Shown: positions 16,523-26,958, numbered from the stretch's first letter. The stretch: DNA of 64,000 nucleotides from Streptomyces sp. NBC_00358 (GCF_036099295.1 NZ_CP107976.1:7378001-7442000); one strand, 5' to 3'. The notes: generated from the letters alone by a model not told the origin. Numbers and translations: made by a program.

Positions 16523-17470
16523 TTGCTCAAGTCTGCCCGCAACACGGAGAAGGACCCCGAGGGGCGGATGCCCCTCGCGGACCATCTTCGCGAGCTCCGC
16601 AACCGGCTCGCGAAGGCGGTGCTGGCCATCGTCATAGTGACGATCGTCGCGGCCTTCTACTACAACAGCATCATCAACTTCTTCACCAAGCCGGTCCTGG
16701 ACTCCATCGGGTGTCCGGAGACCTTCGCCGAGCTGGCGAAGGCGCCCAAGAATCATCAGTGCGCGCAGATCACCATCAACGGTCTGCTCGCCCCGTTCAC
16801 CCTGGCGCTGAAGGTCTCCTTGATGGCGGGCGTCGTGCTCGCCTCGCCGATCTGGCTCTACCAGCTCTGGGCGTTCGTCGCGCCGGGTCTGCACAGGAGT
16901 GAGAAGAAGTACGCGTACGCGTTCGTCGGTACCGGCGTCCCGCTGTTCTTCGGCGGCGCCTTCTTCGCCTACAAGGTGCTCCCCACCACGGCGAAGGTGC
17001 TGATGCAGTTCACGCCGAGCGGCGTCAAGAACCTTCTGCCGCTGGACGATCTGCTCGACCTGGTCACGCGCATGGTGGTGGTCTTCGGTCTCTCCTTCGA
17101 GCTGCCGCTGCTCCTGGTGATGCTCAACCTCACGGGCATCCTCACCGGTCAGCGCATGCTCGGCTGGTGGCGCGGCATGATCATCGGCATCACGGTCTTC
17201 GCCGCCGTCGCCACTCCCAGCACCGACCCGCTGACCATGATGGCGCTCGCCGGGCCGATCTGGATCCTGTACTTCGGCGCGGTCGTCTTCTCGCTGCTCA
17301 ACGACCGGCGCAAGCGCCGGCGCGACGAGTCGGGGCCCGCTGACGACGAGGCCTCCGATCTCGACCTCACCCCCGAGGACATCGGCGGCATCGAGGACGT
17401 GACGGCGCCCCGGACCCTTCCGGAGCAGGCGAGCTCGGACCGGGTGAACGGTTATGACGACGTGACCTGA
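16523..17470 (+). CDS. tatC: Twin-arginine translocase subunit TatC
   Basis: TatC is the membrane receptor for twin-arginine signal peptides. The 315-residue protein has MPLADHLRELRNRL at the N-terminus, the signal-peptide binding region, followed by six hydrophobic segments, with WLYQLWAFVAPGLH and FGLSFELPLLLVML in the conserved loops and helices. The C-terminal 55 residues are charged and probably cytoplasmic. The start is TTG at 16523, fixed by the conserved MLKSARxxEKDPEGRMPLxxHL N-terminus. Confidence 0.94.
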   Translation: MLKSARNTEKDPEGRMPLADHLRELRNRLAKAVLAIVIVTIVAAFYYNSIINFFTKPVLDSIGCPETFAELAKAPKNHQCAQITINGLLAPFTLALKVSLMAGVVLASPIWLYQLWAFVAPGLHRSEKKYAYAFVGTGVPLFFGGAFFAYKVLPTTAKVLMQFTPSGVKNLLPLDDLLDLVTRMVVVFGLSFELPLLLVMLNLTGILTGQRMLGWWRGMIIGITVFAAVATPSTDPLTMMALAGPIWILYFGAVVFSLLNDRRKRRRDESGPADDEASDLDLTPEDIGGIEDVTAPRTLPEQASSDRVNGYDDVT

Positions 17471-17487
17471 CGAAGCCCGGTACCTCG

Positions 17488-17493
17488 TAGGGT
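17488..17493 (+). promoter_or_regulatory. Predicted leaderless promoter (-10) of the lipid kinase gene
   Basis: TAGGGT is followed by six bases and then the GTG start, with no ribosome site. Confidence 0.4.
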
Positions 17494-17499
17494 CAGCCT

Positions 17500-18390
17500 G
17501 TGACCAGCGAGATCACCCTCTTCGTCAACCCCACCGCGGGCCGCGGCCGGGGCGCCCACGCGGCGCTGCCGGCCGCTTCCGCTTTGCGTGCCGCGGGATT
17601 CTCCGTGCGGACCGTGCTCGGCGAGAACGCGGCGGACGCGCTCGCGCGTGCGCGCGAGGCGGTCGCCGGCGGCACCGGCGCCCTCGTCGCGGTCGGCGGT
17701 GACGGCATGGCGAACCTCGCCCTTCAGGCCGTCGCCGGGACCCGCACCCCGTTCGGTCTGGTCGCCGCCGGGACGGGCAACGACTTCGCGCGCGCCCTCG
17801 GCCTGCCGATGGGCGACCCGGCGGCCGCGGGACGCCTGATCGCCGAGTCCCTCGGGACCGGCCGGCTGCGTGACGTCGACCTGGGCCGGGTGAACGGCAC
17901 CTGGTTCGGCACCGTCCTCGCCTCCGGGTTCGACTCCCGGGTCAACGACCGCGGGAACCGGATGCGGCTGCCCGTCGGCCGCTTCAAGTACGACGTCGCC
18001 ATGCTCGCCGAGCTGGCCGCCTTCCGGCCCTTCCCGTACCGCGTCACGCTGGACGACGGAGAGACCCGGGAGATCGAGGCGACGCTCGTGGCCGTCGGCA
18101 ACGGATCGTCGTACGGCGGCGGCATGAGGATCTGCCCCGGCGCGGACCTCGATGACGGGCTGTTCGACATCACGGTGGTCGGGGACTGCACCCGGGCGAC
18201 GCTTCTCAAGATCTTCCCGAGGGTCTACCGGGGCACCCACGTCGACCATCCCGTGGTGAGCGTGTTCCGGGCGGCCCGCGTCGAACTCCTCGCCGAGGGC
18301 ATCACCGCGTACGCCGACGGCGAGCCGCTCGGACCGCTGCCCCTCACGGCGGAGTGCATACCGGCAGCCGTACGCGTCGCCCTTCCCTGA
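17500..18390 (+). CDS. Diacylglycerol kinase-like lipid kinase
   Basis: The 296-residue protein belongs to the DgkB/YegS family that phosphorylates diacylglycerol or related lipids with ATP. It shows FVNPTAGRGRG at the N-terminus, the catalytic GGDGMANLALQ (about 67-77) and GTGNDFAR (about 89-96), and the C-terminal beta-sandwich domain with GGGMRICPGADLDDGLFDITVV. It follows tatC closely on the same strand. The exact lipid substrate is not determinable from the sequence. Confidence 0.9.
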   Translation: MTSEITLFVNPTAGRGRGAHAALPAASALRAAGFSVRTVLGENAADALARAREAVAGGTGALVAVGGDGMANLALQAVAGTRTPFGLVAAGTGNDFARALGLPMGDPAAAGRLIAESLGTGRLRDVDLGRVNGTWFGTVLASGFDSRVNDRGNRMRLPVGRFKYDVAMLAELAAFRPFPYRVTLDDGETREIEATLVAVGNGSSYGGGMRICPGADLDDGLFDITVVGDCTRATLLKIFPRVYRGTHVDHPVVSVFRAARVELLAEGITAYADGEPLGPLPLTAECIPAAVRVALP

Positions 18391-18475
18391 GCTGCGCGGA
18401 TCCGAGGTTTCACGGCATCTGATACGGATAATGATCGTCCTCATGTCAGTGGCTCCCGGTAGTCTCGAAAGCACG

Positions 18476-21292
18476 ATGACAGAGGATCTCTCTCCGGCCG
18501 AGCGGTACGCGGCAGCACGCAGGCGCGCTGCCGAGCAGGCCACCGCGCTCGGCTCCTTCCGCGAGATGTACGACTTCGGCCTCGACCCCTTCCAGATCGA
18601 GGCCTGCAAGGCACTCGAAGCGGGCAAGGGAGTGCTGGTGGCCGCGCCCACCGGCTCGGGCAAGACGATCGTCGGCGAGTTCGCCGTCCACCTCGCCCTC
18701 CAGCAGGGCAAGAAGTGCTTCTACACGACGCCGATCAAGGCACTCTCCAACCAGAAGTACGCCGACCTGTGCCGCCGTTACGGCGCGGACAAGGTCGGCC
18801 TGCTCACCGGTGACAACAGCGTCAACTCCGAGGCACCGGTGGTCGTCATGACGACCGAGGTCCTGCGCAACATGCTGTACGCGGGGTCACAGACCCTCCT
18901 CGGACTCGGCCATGTCGTGATGGACGAGGTGCACTACCTCTCCGACCGCTTCCGCGGCGCCGTGTGGGAGGAAGTGATCATCCACCTCCCCGAGTCGGTG
19001 ACCCTGGTGTCACTGTCGGCGACGGTGTCGAACGCGGAGGAGTTCGGCGACTGGCTGGACACCGTGCGCGGCGACACCCAGGTGATCGTCTCCGAGCACC
19101 GGCCCGTCCCGCTGTTCCAGCACGTGCTGGCCGGCCGGCGGATGTACGACCTCTTCGAGGAGGGCGAGGGCCAGCGCAAGGCCGTCAACCCCGACCTCAC
19201 GCGCATGGCGCGCATGGAGGCGAGCCGTCCGTCGTACCAGGACCGCAGGCGGGGCCGCGCCATGCGCGAGGCCGACCGGGAGCGGGAGCGCAGACAGCGC
19301 TCGCGCATCTGGACGCCCGGCCGCCCCGAGGTCATCGAGCGGCTCGAGTCCGAAGGGCTGCTGCCCGCCATCACGTTCATCTTCAGCCGCGCGGCCTGCG
19401 AGGCCGCCGTGCAGCAGTGCCTGCACGCGGGCCTGCGGCTGAACGACGACGCGGCGCGCGCGCGAGTCCGTGAACTCGTCGAGGAGCGCACCGCCTCCAT
19501 CCCGGACGAGGACCTGCACGTCCTCGGCTACTTCGAGTGGCTGGAGGGCCTGGAGCGCGGCATCGCGGCCCACCACGCGGGCATGCTGCCCACCTTCAAG
19601 GAGGTCGTCGAGGAACTCTTCGTCCGCGGCCTCGTCAAGGCGGTCTTCGCGACGGAGACCCTCGCGCTGGGCATCAACATGCCCGCCCGCTCGGTGGTGC
19701 TGGAGAAGCTCGTCAAGTGGAACGGCGAGCAGCACGCCGACATCACCCCCGGCGAGTACACCCAGCTGACCGGCCGTGCGGGCCGCCGGGGCATCGACAT
19801 CGAGGGCCACGCGGTCGTGCTGTGGCAGCGCGGCTTCAGCCCCGAGCACCTCGCGGGACTCGCGGGCACCCGCACCTATCCGCTGCGCTCCAGCTTCAAG
19901 CCGTCGTACAACATGGCGGTGAACCTCGTCGAGCAGTTCGGGCGGCACCGCTCGCGCGAGCTCCTGGAGACGTCCTTCGCGCAGTTCCAGGCCGACAAGT
20001 CGGTCGTCGGGATCTCCCGGCAGGTGCAGCGCAACGAGGAGGGTCTCGAAGGCTACAAGGAGTCGATGACCTGCCACCTGGGCGACTTCGACGCGTACAT
20101 GACCCTGCGCCGCGAACTCAAGGACCGCGAGACCGAGCTGGCCCGGCGGGGCATGACGGAGCGCCGTGCCGAGGCTGCCGTCGCCCTGGAGAAGCTGAAG
20201 CCGGGAGACGTGATCCATGTGCCGACCGGCAAGTACGCCGGACTGGCGCTGGTGCTGGACCCCGGGCTGCCCGCCGGCCGGTCCAACGGTCACCGGGGCT
20301 TCGAGCAGCACGACGGACCGCGTCCCCTGGTGCTCACAGCCGAGCGCCAGGTGAAGAGGCTGGCCTCGATGGACTTCCCGGTGCCGGTCGAGGCGCTCGA
20401 CCGGATGCGGATCCCCAAGTCGTTCAACGCGCGTTCGCCGCAGTCCCGTCGGGACCTGGCGTCCGCGCTGCGGACCAAGGCCGGGCACCTCGTCCCGGAC
20501 CGGCACCGCAGGAAGCGCGCCGAGGCCGCCGACGACCGCGAGATCGCCCGGCTGCGCACGGAGATCCGCGCGCACCCCTGCCACGGGTGCAACGACCGCG
20601 AGGACCATGCCCGTTGGGCCGAGCGCTACCACCGGCTGCAGCGCGACACCACGCAGCTGGAACGCCGGATCGAGGGCCGGACGAACACCATCGCCCGCAC
20701 CTTCGACCGGATCGTCGCCCTCCTCACCGAGTTGGACTATCTGCGTTCCGACGAGGTCACCGAGCACGGCAAGCGGCTCGCCCGGCTGTACGGCGAACTC
20801 GACCTGCTGGCCAGCGAATGCCTGCGCGCCGGCATCTGGGACGGCCTCTCGCCGGCCGAACTGGCCGCCTGCGTCTCGGCGTTGGTGTACGAGTCCAGGG
20901 TCGCCGACGACGCCATGGCGCCGAAGGTGCCGTCCGGCAAGGCCAAGGCCGCGCTGGGCGAGATGGTGCGTATCTGGGGCCGGCTCGACGCCCTGGAGGA
21001 GGACTTCGGGATCAACCAGACCGAGGGCGTCGGCCAGCGCGAGCCGGACCTCGGTTTCGCCTGGGCCGCCCACGAATGGGCGTCCGGCAAGGGCCTCGAC
21101 GAGGTGCTGCGCGAGGCCGAGATGCCCGCCGGTGACTTCGTGCGCTGGTGCAAGCAGGTCATCGACGTCCTCGGCCAGATCGCGGCCGCCGCGCCCGTCT
21201 CGGGCGGCGAGAGGTCGACGGTCTCGAAGAACGCGCGCAAGGCCGTCGACGGACTGCTGCGCGGGGTGGTCGCCTACTCGTCGGTGGGCTGA
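18476..21292 (+). CDS. Ski2/Mtr4-like DEAD/DEAH helicase (HelY type)
   Basis: The 938-residue protein is a superfamily-2 RNA helicase of the actinobacterial HelY group. Motif I is APTGSGKT (57-64), motif II DEVH is in VVMDEVHYLSDR, motif III SAT is in LVSLSATVSNAEEF, and motif VI is QLTGRAGRRGID. An rRNA-processing-arch-like and DSHCT C-terminal region follows from about 600. A HPCHGCNDREDHARWAERY patch may bind metal. The ATG at 18476 was preferred to an ATG at 18443 because the conserved family N-terminus MTEDLSPAERY begins there. A role in RNA processing or decay is inferred from the family. Confidence 0.9.
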   Translation: MTEDLSPAERYAAARRRAAEQATALGSFREMYDFGLDPFQIEACKALEAGKGVLVAAPTGSGKTIVGEFAVHLALQQGKKCFYTTPIKALSNQKYADLCRRYGADKVGLLTGDNSVNSEAPVVVMTTEVLRNMLYAGSQTLLGLGHVVMDEVHYLSDRFRGAVWEEVIIHLPESVTLVSLSATVSNAEEFGDWLDTVRGDTQVIVSEHRPVPLFQHVLAGRRMYDLFEEGEGQRKAVNPDLTRMARMEASRPSYQDRRRGRAMREADRERERRQRSRIWTPGRPEVIERLESEGLLPAITFIFSRAACEAAVQQCLHAGLRLNDDAARARVRELVEERTASIPDEDLHVLGYFEWLEGLERGIAAHHAGMLPTFKEVVEELFVRGLVKAVFATETLALGINMPARSVVLEKLVKWNGEQHADITPGEYTQLTGRAGRRGIDIEGHAVVLWQRGFSPEHLAGLAGTRTYPLRSSFKPSYNMAVNLVEQFGRHRSRELLETSFAQFQADKSVVGISRQVQRNEEGLEGYKESMTCHLGDFDAYMTLRRELKDRETELARRGMTERRAEAAVALEKLKPGDVIHVPTGKYAGLALVLDPGLPAGRSNGHRGFEQHDGPRPLVLTAERQVKRLASMDFPVPVEALDRMRIPKSFNARSPQSRRDLASALRTKAGHLVPDRHRRKRAEAADDREIARLRTEIRAHPCHGCNDREDHARWAERYHRLQRDTTQLERRIEGRTNTIARTFDRIVALLTELDYLRSDEVTEHGKRLARLYGELDLLASECLRAGIWDGLSPAELAACVSALVYESRVADDAMAPKVPSGKAKAALGEMVRIWGRLDALEEDFGINQTEGVGQREPDLGFAWAAHEWASGKGLDEVLREAEMPAGDFVRWCKQVIDVLGQIAAAAPVSGGERSTVSKNARKAVDGLLRGVVAYSSVG

Positions 21293-21660
21293 CGGGCGGC
21301 GGCCCGTCCGCCGGTGTGGCGGGCCGAGCCGACACGGCCGGTGGGATGCCACCCCCTGCTGTCCGGGGGCGGCACCTCACCGGCCGCGCTTGTTCCGGCG
21401 GGGTGCTGAGGTCGGCTCCACGCCCGTTCGGTGTGACGCGGCGGACGGCTCCCTGGCTGGTCCGGCGGGGTTCACCCGGCGACCCCGCGCCCGTCTCGCG
21501 AGACGCGGCCCACGACCGCCCGCCCGTTTCCGGTGGGTGCGGCCCGCGGTTCCGGTCCCGTGCCGCCGGGGTGAAACCGGCGGCACGCGTCCGTCTCGGC
21601 GGGATGCGGCTGACGGTCCCGTGCCCGTGCCGGACGGGTGCCGGTGGGGGCACGGGTGGG
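21293..21660. other. Convergent intergenic region with imperfect repeats
   Basis: This spacer between the helicase and allophanate hydrolase genes contains loosely repeated words around CCCGTxTCGGxGxGAxGCGGC at roughly 60-base spacing, plus one strong hairpin. I see no gene in it. Confidence 0.5.
21559..21587. terminator. Convergent hairpin terminator
   Basis: An 11-bp perfect stem (21559-21569 with 21577-21587) with a 7-base GGTGAAA loop lies between tail-to-tail genes. Confidence 0.7.
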
Positions 21661-23325
21661 TCAGTGGTCCGGGTGGCGGCTCACGTACGCGCGCCAGCCT
21701 CCGTACTCCGTGATGTCGGGCGCGCCGTCCAGCGCGCCGGGTTCGCAGAGGAAGCCGGGCACGCTGCTGCCGTCGGCCAGTTCCACGCTGCCCAGTGCCA
21801 TCGGGCGGGGGAGCGCCGCCAGCAGGCGTCCGAGACCGTCCGCCGGGAGACTCCACACCTCGGCCTCGACGGCGGCGCCGCCCGCGCCGACATGCACGAG
21901 GCCCGGCTTCGGCGGGCTGGTGGCCAGGGCGTGCAGGCGGTAGACGGGGGCGGTGGTGGTCGTACGGTCCAGGCGGGCGCCCAGGGACAGCAGTTGCGGG
22001 TTGAGCGGCTGGCCGGACAGATGCGCGCCGACCACGGCGAGGCGCATCTCCGGTTCCAGCGAGCGGGCGATCCGGGCGAGCCGCTCGTCGGTGAACGCCG
22101 GGCCGATCAGCATCACGCCGAAGGGAAGTCCTGCGGGTGTCCGGCCGGCCGGGACGGCGACGGCCGCCAGGTCGAAGAGGTTCGTGGAGTTGGTGAAGCG
22201 GCCCAGCCGGGCGTTGGCGCCCAGCGGGTCGGCGGCGACCTCGGCCAGGGTGGGATGGCCGGGCGCGGTGGGCAGGAGCAGCGCGTCGGCGTCGGCCAGT
22301 TCGCTGAGCGCCCGGGCCCGCAGGGAGGCCAGCCGTTCCTGGTCGGCGTACAACTGGTGCGCGGGGATGTCCCGGGCGCGGGTGATGATCCCCGCGACGG
22401 TCGGGTCGAGACCCGCACCGCCCTCGGCGGTCAGCTTGTCGACAAAGCTCCCCACCGCCGTGTAGCGCTCGGCGACGAAGGCGCCCTCGTAGAGCATCGC
22501 GGCCGCCTCGGTGAAGGGCGTGAGGTCGAGGGTGCGGACCTCGGCCCCCGCCGCCACGAGCCGCCCGGCCGCCGCCTCGTACGCCTCGGCCCAGCCCTCG
22601 TCCAGTTCGCCGAGCTGTTCCGTCGGAGGGACGGCGACGCGCCAGGGGCCGGGGGCGCGCTGGGGGAGCGGGGGGAGTTCGCGACCGGAAGGGGACGCCA
22701 TGTACGCGAGGGCCTGTTCGGCCTCCGGGAGGGTGCGGGCGAACACGGTCACGCAGTCCAGGGAGGCGCAGGCGGGGACGACGCCGGTCGTCGGCACCAG
22801 GCCACGGGTCGGTTTGAGGCCGACGATGCCGTTGAACGCGGCGGGGACGCGGCCGGAGCCGGCGGTGTCCGTGCCGAGGGCCAGGTCGACGATGCCGAGA
22901 GCCACCGCCACCGCGGATCCCGAGCTGGAGCCGCCGCTGATCCTTTCCGGGTCCAGGGCGCCGCGGACCGCGCCGTGCGGAGAGCGGGTGCCGACCAGGC
23001 CGGTGGCGAACTGGTCGAGGTTCGTGGTGCCGAGAACGACCGCTCCGGCGGCGCGGAGGCGGGCGACCGCGGGGGCGTCGGCCTCCGGCGTGTACGCGTA
23101 GGCCGGGCAGCCGGCGGTGGTGGGCAGGCCCGCCACGTCGATGTTGCCCTTCGCGGCGAACACCGTGCCGGCGAGCGGGAGGTGCTCGCCCGCGGCGACC
23201 CGGGCGTCCACGGCACGGGCCTCGCTCTCGGCCTCCGGCCGGGGGCGCAGGTCGATCCAGATCTCGGGGCGGTCCGCGGCCTCGATACGGGCGTACGCCA
23301 GGCGGACTCGGGTGAGGGCGGACAT
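21661..23325 (-). CDS. atzF: Allophanate hydrolase
   Basis: This enzyme converts allophanate to two ammonia and CO2, the second step of ATP-dependent urea degradation. The 554-residue protein is an amidase-signature enzyme with the Ser-cisSer-Lys triad visible as Lys59 (FAAKGNIDV), GGSSSGS (131-137) and Ser157 in GTDTAGSGR. The C-terminal domain (about 430-554) with EYGGWRAYVSRH is the allophanate-hydrolase-specific extension. It lies 105 bases downstream of urea carboxylase on the same strand, completing the operon. Confidence 0.93.
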   Translation of the reverse strand: MSALTRVRLAYARIEAADRPEIWIDLRPRPEAESEARAVDARVAAGEHLPLAGTVFAAKGNIDVAGLPTTAGCPAYAYTPEADAPAVARLRAAGAVVLGTTNLDQFATGLVGTRSPHGAVRGALDPERISGGSSSGSAVAVALGIVDLALGTDTAGSGRVPAAFNGIVGLKPTRGLVPTTGVVPACASLDCVTVFARTLPEAEQALAYMASPSGRELPPLPQRAPGPWRVAVPPTEQLGELDEGWAEAYEAAAGRLVAAGAEVRTLDLTPFTEAAAMLYEGAFVAERYTAVGSFVDKLTAEGGAGLDPTVAGIITRARDIPAHQLYADQERLASLRARALSELADADALLLPTAPGHPTLAEVAADPLGANARLGRFTNSTNLFDLAAVAVPAGRTPAGLPFGVMLIGPAFTDERLARIARSLEPEMRLAVVGAHLSGQPLNPQLLSLGARLDRTTTTAPVYRLHALATSPPKPGLVHVGAGGAAVEAEVWSLPADGLGRLLAALPRPMALGSVELADGSSVPGFLCEPGALDGAPDITEYGGWRAYVSRHPDH

Positions 23326-23430
23326 CGGAACTCCTTGTACGGGTACGGGTGCGGGCCCGGTGCCGTATCGGCGCGGCGCGGCGCGGCTCGTGCGGGTGGC
23401 GGGTCGGGTGGCGGTGCTGGGTCAGTGGGG

Positions 23431-26400
23431 TCAGGGGGTCGGGGTCTCCGGGGGAGCGAGGACCAGCAGGGCCGTGCCCGCCTCCACCTGGTCGCCCGGT
23501 CTGGCGAGGATCCGCTGGACCACGCCGTCGACCGGGGCGGGGACACGGGACTCCATCTTCATCGCCTCCAGGGCCAGCAGAGGCTGCCCCGCCGTCACCC
23601 GCTCGCCCGGCTTCACGTTCAGCTGCCACACCGACGCGGCGAACTCGGCCTCGATCAGCCGGCCGCCCTCCGGGACACTCACCTCGACGGCCGGCGCCGC
23701 CGGGACCCCGGCCGTCTCGGCGCGGGTGAACTCGCCCGCCGCCTCCCAGGCGTCCCGTTCGGCGGAGAAGGCGCCTCCCTGCCGGGAGCGGAACTCCGCG
23801 ATGGACTCGGCGTTCTCGGCGAGGAAGTCCTCGTACGCGGCCAGCGAGAAGGTGCCCTCCTCGACGCGCGGCACGAAGCGGCCGGAGATGATGTCGGCGC
23901 GCAGTTCCAGGAGTTCGTCAGCCTCCACCGGGTACCACTTGATCCGGTCGAAGAAGCGCAGCAGCCAGGGCGAGCCCGGCTCGAACGCGCCGCGCTGCTG
24001 CCAGCCCGACCACACCTGGGTCGTACGGCCGACGAACTGGTAGCCGCCGGGGCCCTCCATGCCGTAGACGCAGAGGTAGGCGCCGCCGATCCCGACGGAG
24101 TTCTCGGCGGTCCAGGTGCGGGCGGGGTTGTACTTGGTGGTGACGAGCCGGTGGCGGGGGTCGAGCGGGGTGGCGACCGGGGCGCCCAGGTAGACATCGC
24201 CCAGGCCGAGGACCAGGTACTCCGCGTCGAAGACCGTGCGGTACACGTCGTCCACCGAGTCCAGGCCGTTCACGCGGCGGATGAACTCGATGTTCCACGG
24301 GCACCAGGGCGCGTCGTCGCGGACACCGGCCATGTAGCGGGCGATGGCCTCGCGGGTGGCCGGGTCGTCCCAGGACAGCGGGAGATGGACGGTGCGGGAG
24401 GGGACGACGAGCTGGTCGCTCGGCGGGAGCGCGCGGACCGTGCGCCGTACGGTGTCCAGGAGTTCGCGCTGGGGGAGCCGGCGCGGGTCCGCCTGGATCT
24501 GGAGGGAGCGGATGCCCGGCGTCAGATCCGTGACACCGTCGAGCGCGGCCTCGGTCACCGCCTCCATCAGGGCGTGGACCCGCATGCGCAGGGCGAGGTC
24601 CAGTTGCATGGGACCGAACTCGACCAGCAGGTTGTCGTCGCCGCTGCGGCGGTACGTCACATCGCCGTCGCGGGCGAGTACACCGCCGTCGACGATCGCG
24701 GGCCGCTGTGAACCGTCGTCGGCCAGCGGGGCGAAGCGGACGGTGTCGCCGGGGCGGAACTGGCCGAGCTTCCAGCGCTCCGTGCTGACGACGGTCGCCG
24801 GGCAGACGAAGCCGCCGAGCGAGGGGCCGTCCGGGCCGAGCAGCACCGGCATGTCGCCGGTGTAGTCGACGGCTCCGACCGAATAGGGAGTGTCGTGGAT
24901 GTTCGAGGGGTGAAGCCCGGCCTCGCCGCCGTCCGTGCGGGCCCAGCGGGGCTTCGGTCCGATGAGCCGCACGCCGGTACGGGCCGAGTTGAAGTGGACC
25001 TTCCAGTCCGCGGCGTAGAAGTCGTGGATGTCGTCCTCGGTGAAGAACTCGGGCGCGGCGTGCGGTCCTTCGAGGGCGCCGACCCGCCACTCGGCCGTGA
25101 AGCGGGGGCGTTCCGCGGGGGGCACGGGTGCCCCGGCCGCCGTGGCGGCGCCGCCGTGCAGGACGTCGCCGGTCCGCAGCGTGCGGCCGCCGTGGCCGCC
25201 GAACCGGCCGAGGGTGAAGGTGGAGGCGCTTCCGAGGAACGCGGGCACGTCCAGCCCGCCGCCCGCGAACAGCACATAGGTGCGCAGTCCGTGCCCGGTG
25301 GGCGCGCCGACCTCCAGCACCGCCCCGGCCGGCACGGTCACGGGCTCCCACTGGGCGACCGCCGATCCGTCCACGGTGACCGGCGCGGGAGCGCCCGTGA
25401 CACAGACCGTCGTGGCGTGGGTGAACCGCAACGCCGGTCCCTGCAGGGTGCATTCGAGACCCGGTGCACCCTCGGGGTTGCCGAGCGCCCGGTTGCCGAG
25501 CCGGAAGGACAGGTCGTCCATCGGGCCGCACGGCGGTACCCCGACCTGCCAGTAGCCGGTGCGGCCGGGCCAGTCCTGCACGGTGGTGAGCGTGCCGCCG
25601 GAGACGACCTCGACGCGCGGGGTGGGGTCGCGGACGTCGGCCAGAGTGGCCGTCGAGTGCCCGGCCCGCCGGAAGGACGGTTCGGCGAGCGCGGCCCGCA
25701 CCAGACCGAGGTTCGTCTCGATCCCGTCCACCCGGGTCCTGGCCAGGGCCTCGTCGAGCCGTTCCAGGGCGTGCGCCCGGTCCGGCCCGTAGGCGATGAT
25801 CTTCGCGAGCATCGGGTCGTACGAGGTGGTCACCTCGGTGCCCGTCTCGACCCAGCCGTCCACCCGGACCCCGCCGGGGAACTCCACCCGGGTCAACAGG
25901 CCCGCGCTCGGCCGGTGTTCGCGTGAGGGGTCCTCGGCGTACACCCGTGCCTCGACGGCGTGACCGCGGGGCTCGCCGGGATCGCGTACGACATCGGACT
26001 CGCCTCTCGCGAGGCGCAGCATCCAGGCGACCAGGTCGACGCCGTAGATCTCCTCGGTGACCGGATGCTCCACCTGGAGACGGGTGTTGACCTCCAGGAA
26101 GTACGCCTCCTCGCGGGCGGCGTCGTAGACGAACTCGACGGTACCGGCCGAGCGGTAGCCGACCGAGGCGCACAACTCGCGGGCGGCGGAGGCCAGTCGG
26201 TCGCGCACGGGGGAGGGCAGGCCCGGGGCGGGGGCCTCCTCCAGGACCTTCTGGTTGCGGCGCTGGAGCGAGCAGTCGCGGTCGCCGAAGGTGACGACCC
26301 GGCCCCGGCCGTCGCCGAAGACCTGCACCTCGACATGGCGGGCGTGCTCGACGAGGCGTTCGAGGAAGACCCCGGCGGAGGAGAAGGAGGCCGCCGCGAC

Positions 26401-26958
26401 GCGCTGCACCCGGTCCCAGGCCTCGGTCAGTTCATCGGCGGATCGACATGCCGACATGCCGATGCCACCGCCCCCGCCGGTGGCCTTGAGCATGACGGGA
26501 TAGCCGATGCTCCCGGCCGCGTCGAGGGCCTCGGGAAGGCCGGCGAGCAGCCCCGTGCCCGGCGCCAGCGGCACTCCCGCGGCCTCGGCGGCGGCCCGCG
26601 CCGTGTGCTTGGCGCCGAACAGCTCCAGCTGTTCCGGCGTCGGTCCGACGAACACGATCCCGGCGTCCTCGCAGCGCCGCGCGAACGCGGCGTCCTCGGA
26701 CAGGAAGCCGTACCCGGGGTGGATGGCCCCGGCCCCGGTGTCCTTGGCCGCCTTCAGGACCAGGTCGCCGTCGAGGTAGGACTCCTTCGCGGGGGCCGGG
26801 CCGAGGCGTACGGCCTCGTCGGCGAGCCGGACGTGGGGCGCGGCGCGGTCGGCGTCGGAGTACACGGCGACCGTGCGCAGGCCCAGTTCGCGGGCGGTCC
26901 GGATGATCCGGACGGCGATCTCGCCGCGGTTGGCGATCAGCAGGGTGTCGAAGGTCAT
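23431..26958 (-). CDS. Urea carboxylase (biotin-dependent)
   Basis: The 1175-residue enzyme carboxylates urea with bicarbonate and ATP. It has a biotin carboxylase domain (MTFDTLLIANRGEIAVRI, GGGGIGMS, HVEVQVFGD, EVNTRLQVEHPVTEE; about 1-450), a KipI/KipA-like carboxyltransferase pair (about 470-1050), and a C-terminal biotinyl domain with EAMKMES, Lys1134 being the biotin site. The ATG at 26958 overlaps the stop of the preceding gene (ATGA), fixing the start. The much longer open frame upstream is read-through of neighbouring genes and is not used. Confidence 0.95.
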   Translation of the reverse strand: MTFDTLLIANRGEIAVRIIRTARELGLRTVAVYSDADRAAPHVRLADEAVRLGPAPAKESYLDGDLVLKAAKDTGAGAIHPGYGFLSEDAAFARRCEDAGIVFVGPTPEQLELFGAKHTARAAAEAAGVPLAPGTGLLAGLPEALDAAGSIGYPVMLKATGGGGGIGMSACRSADELTEAWDRVQRVAAASFSSAGVFLERLVEHARHVEVQVFGDGRGRVVTFGDRDCSLQRRNQKVLEEAPAPGLPSPVRDRLASAARELCASVGYRSAGTVEFVYDAAREEAYFLEVNTRLQVEHPVTEEIYGVDLVAWMLRLARGESDVVRDPGEPRGHAVEARVYAEDPSREHRPSAGLLTRVEFPGGVRVDGWVETGTEVTTSYDPMLAKIIAYGPDRAHALERLDEALARTRVDGIETNLGLVRAALAEPSFRRAGHSTATLADVRDPTPRVEVVSGGTLTTVQDWPGRTGYWQVGVPPCGPMDDLSFRLGNRALGNPEGAPGLECTLQGPALRFTHATTVCVTGAPAPVTVDGSAVAQWEPVTVPAGAVLEVGAPTGHGLRTYVLFAGGGLDVPAFLGSASTFTLGRFGGHGGRTLRTGDVLHGGAATAAGAPVPPAERPRFTAEWRVGALEGPHAAPEFFTEDDIHDFYAADWKVHFNSARTGVRLIGPKPRWARTDGGEAGLHPSNIHDTPYSVGAVDYTGDMPVLLGPDGPSLGGFVCPATVVSTERWKLGQFRPGDTVRFAPLADDGSQRPAIVDGGVLARDGDVTYRRSGDDNLLVEFGPMQLDLALRMRVHALMEAVTEAALDGVTDLTPGIRSLQIQADPRRLPQRELLDTVRRTVRALPPSDQLVVPSRTVHLPLSWDDPATREAIARYMAGVRDDAPWCPWNIEFIRRVNGLDSVDDVYRTVFDAEYLVLGLGDVYLGAPVATPLDPRHRLVTTKYNPARTWTAENSVGIGGAYLCVYGMEGPGGYQFVGRTTQVWSGWQQRGAFEPGSPWLLRFFDRIKWYPVEADELLELRADIISGRFVPRVEEGTFSLAAYEDFLAENAESIAEFRSRQGGAFSAERDAWEAAGEFTRAETAGVPAAPAVEVSVPEGGRLIEAEFAASVWQLNVKPGERVTAGQPLLALEAMKMESRVPAPVDGVVQRILARPGDQVEAGTALLVLAPPETPTP

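Noticed and set aside
21148..24711. 1187-codon plus-strand open frame
   Set aside because: It lies antisense to allophanate hydrolase and urea carboxylase, both of which have catalytic motifs. The plus frame has none.
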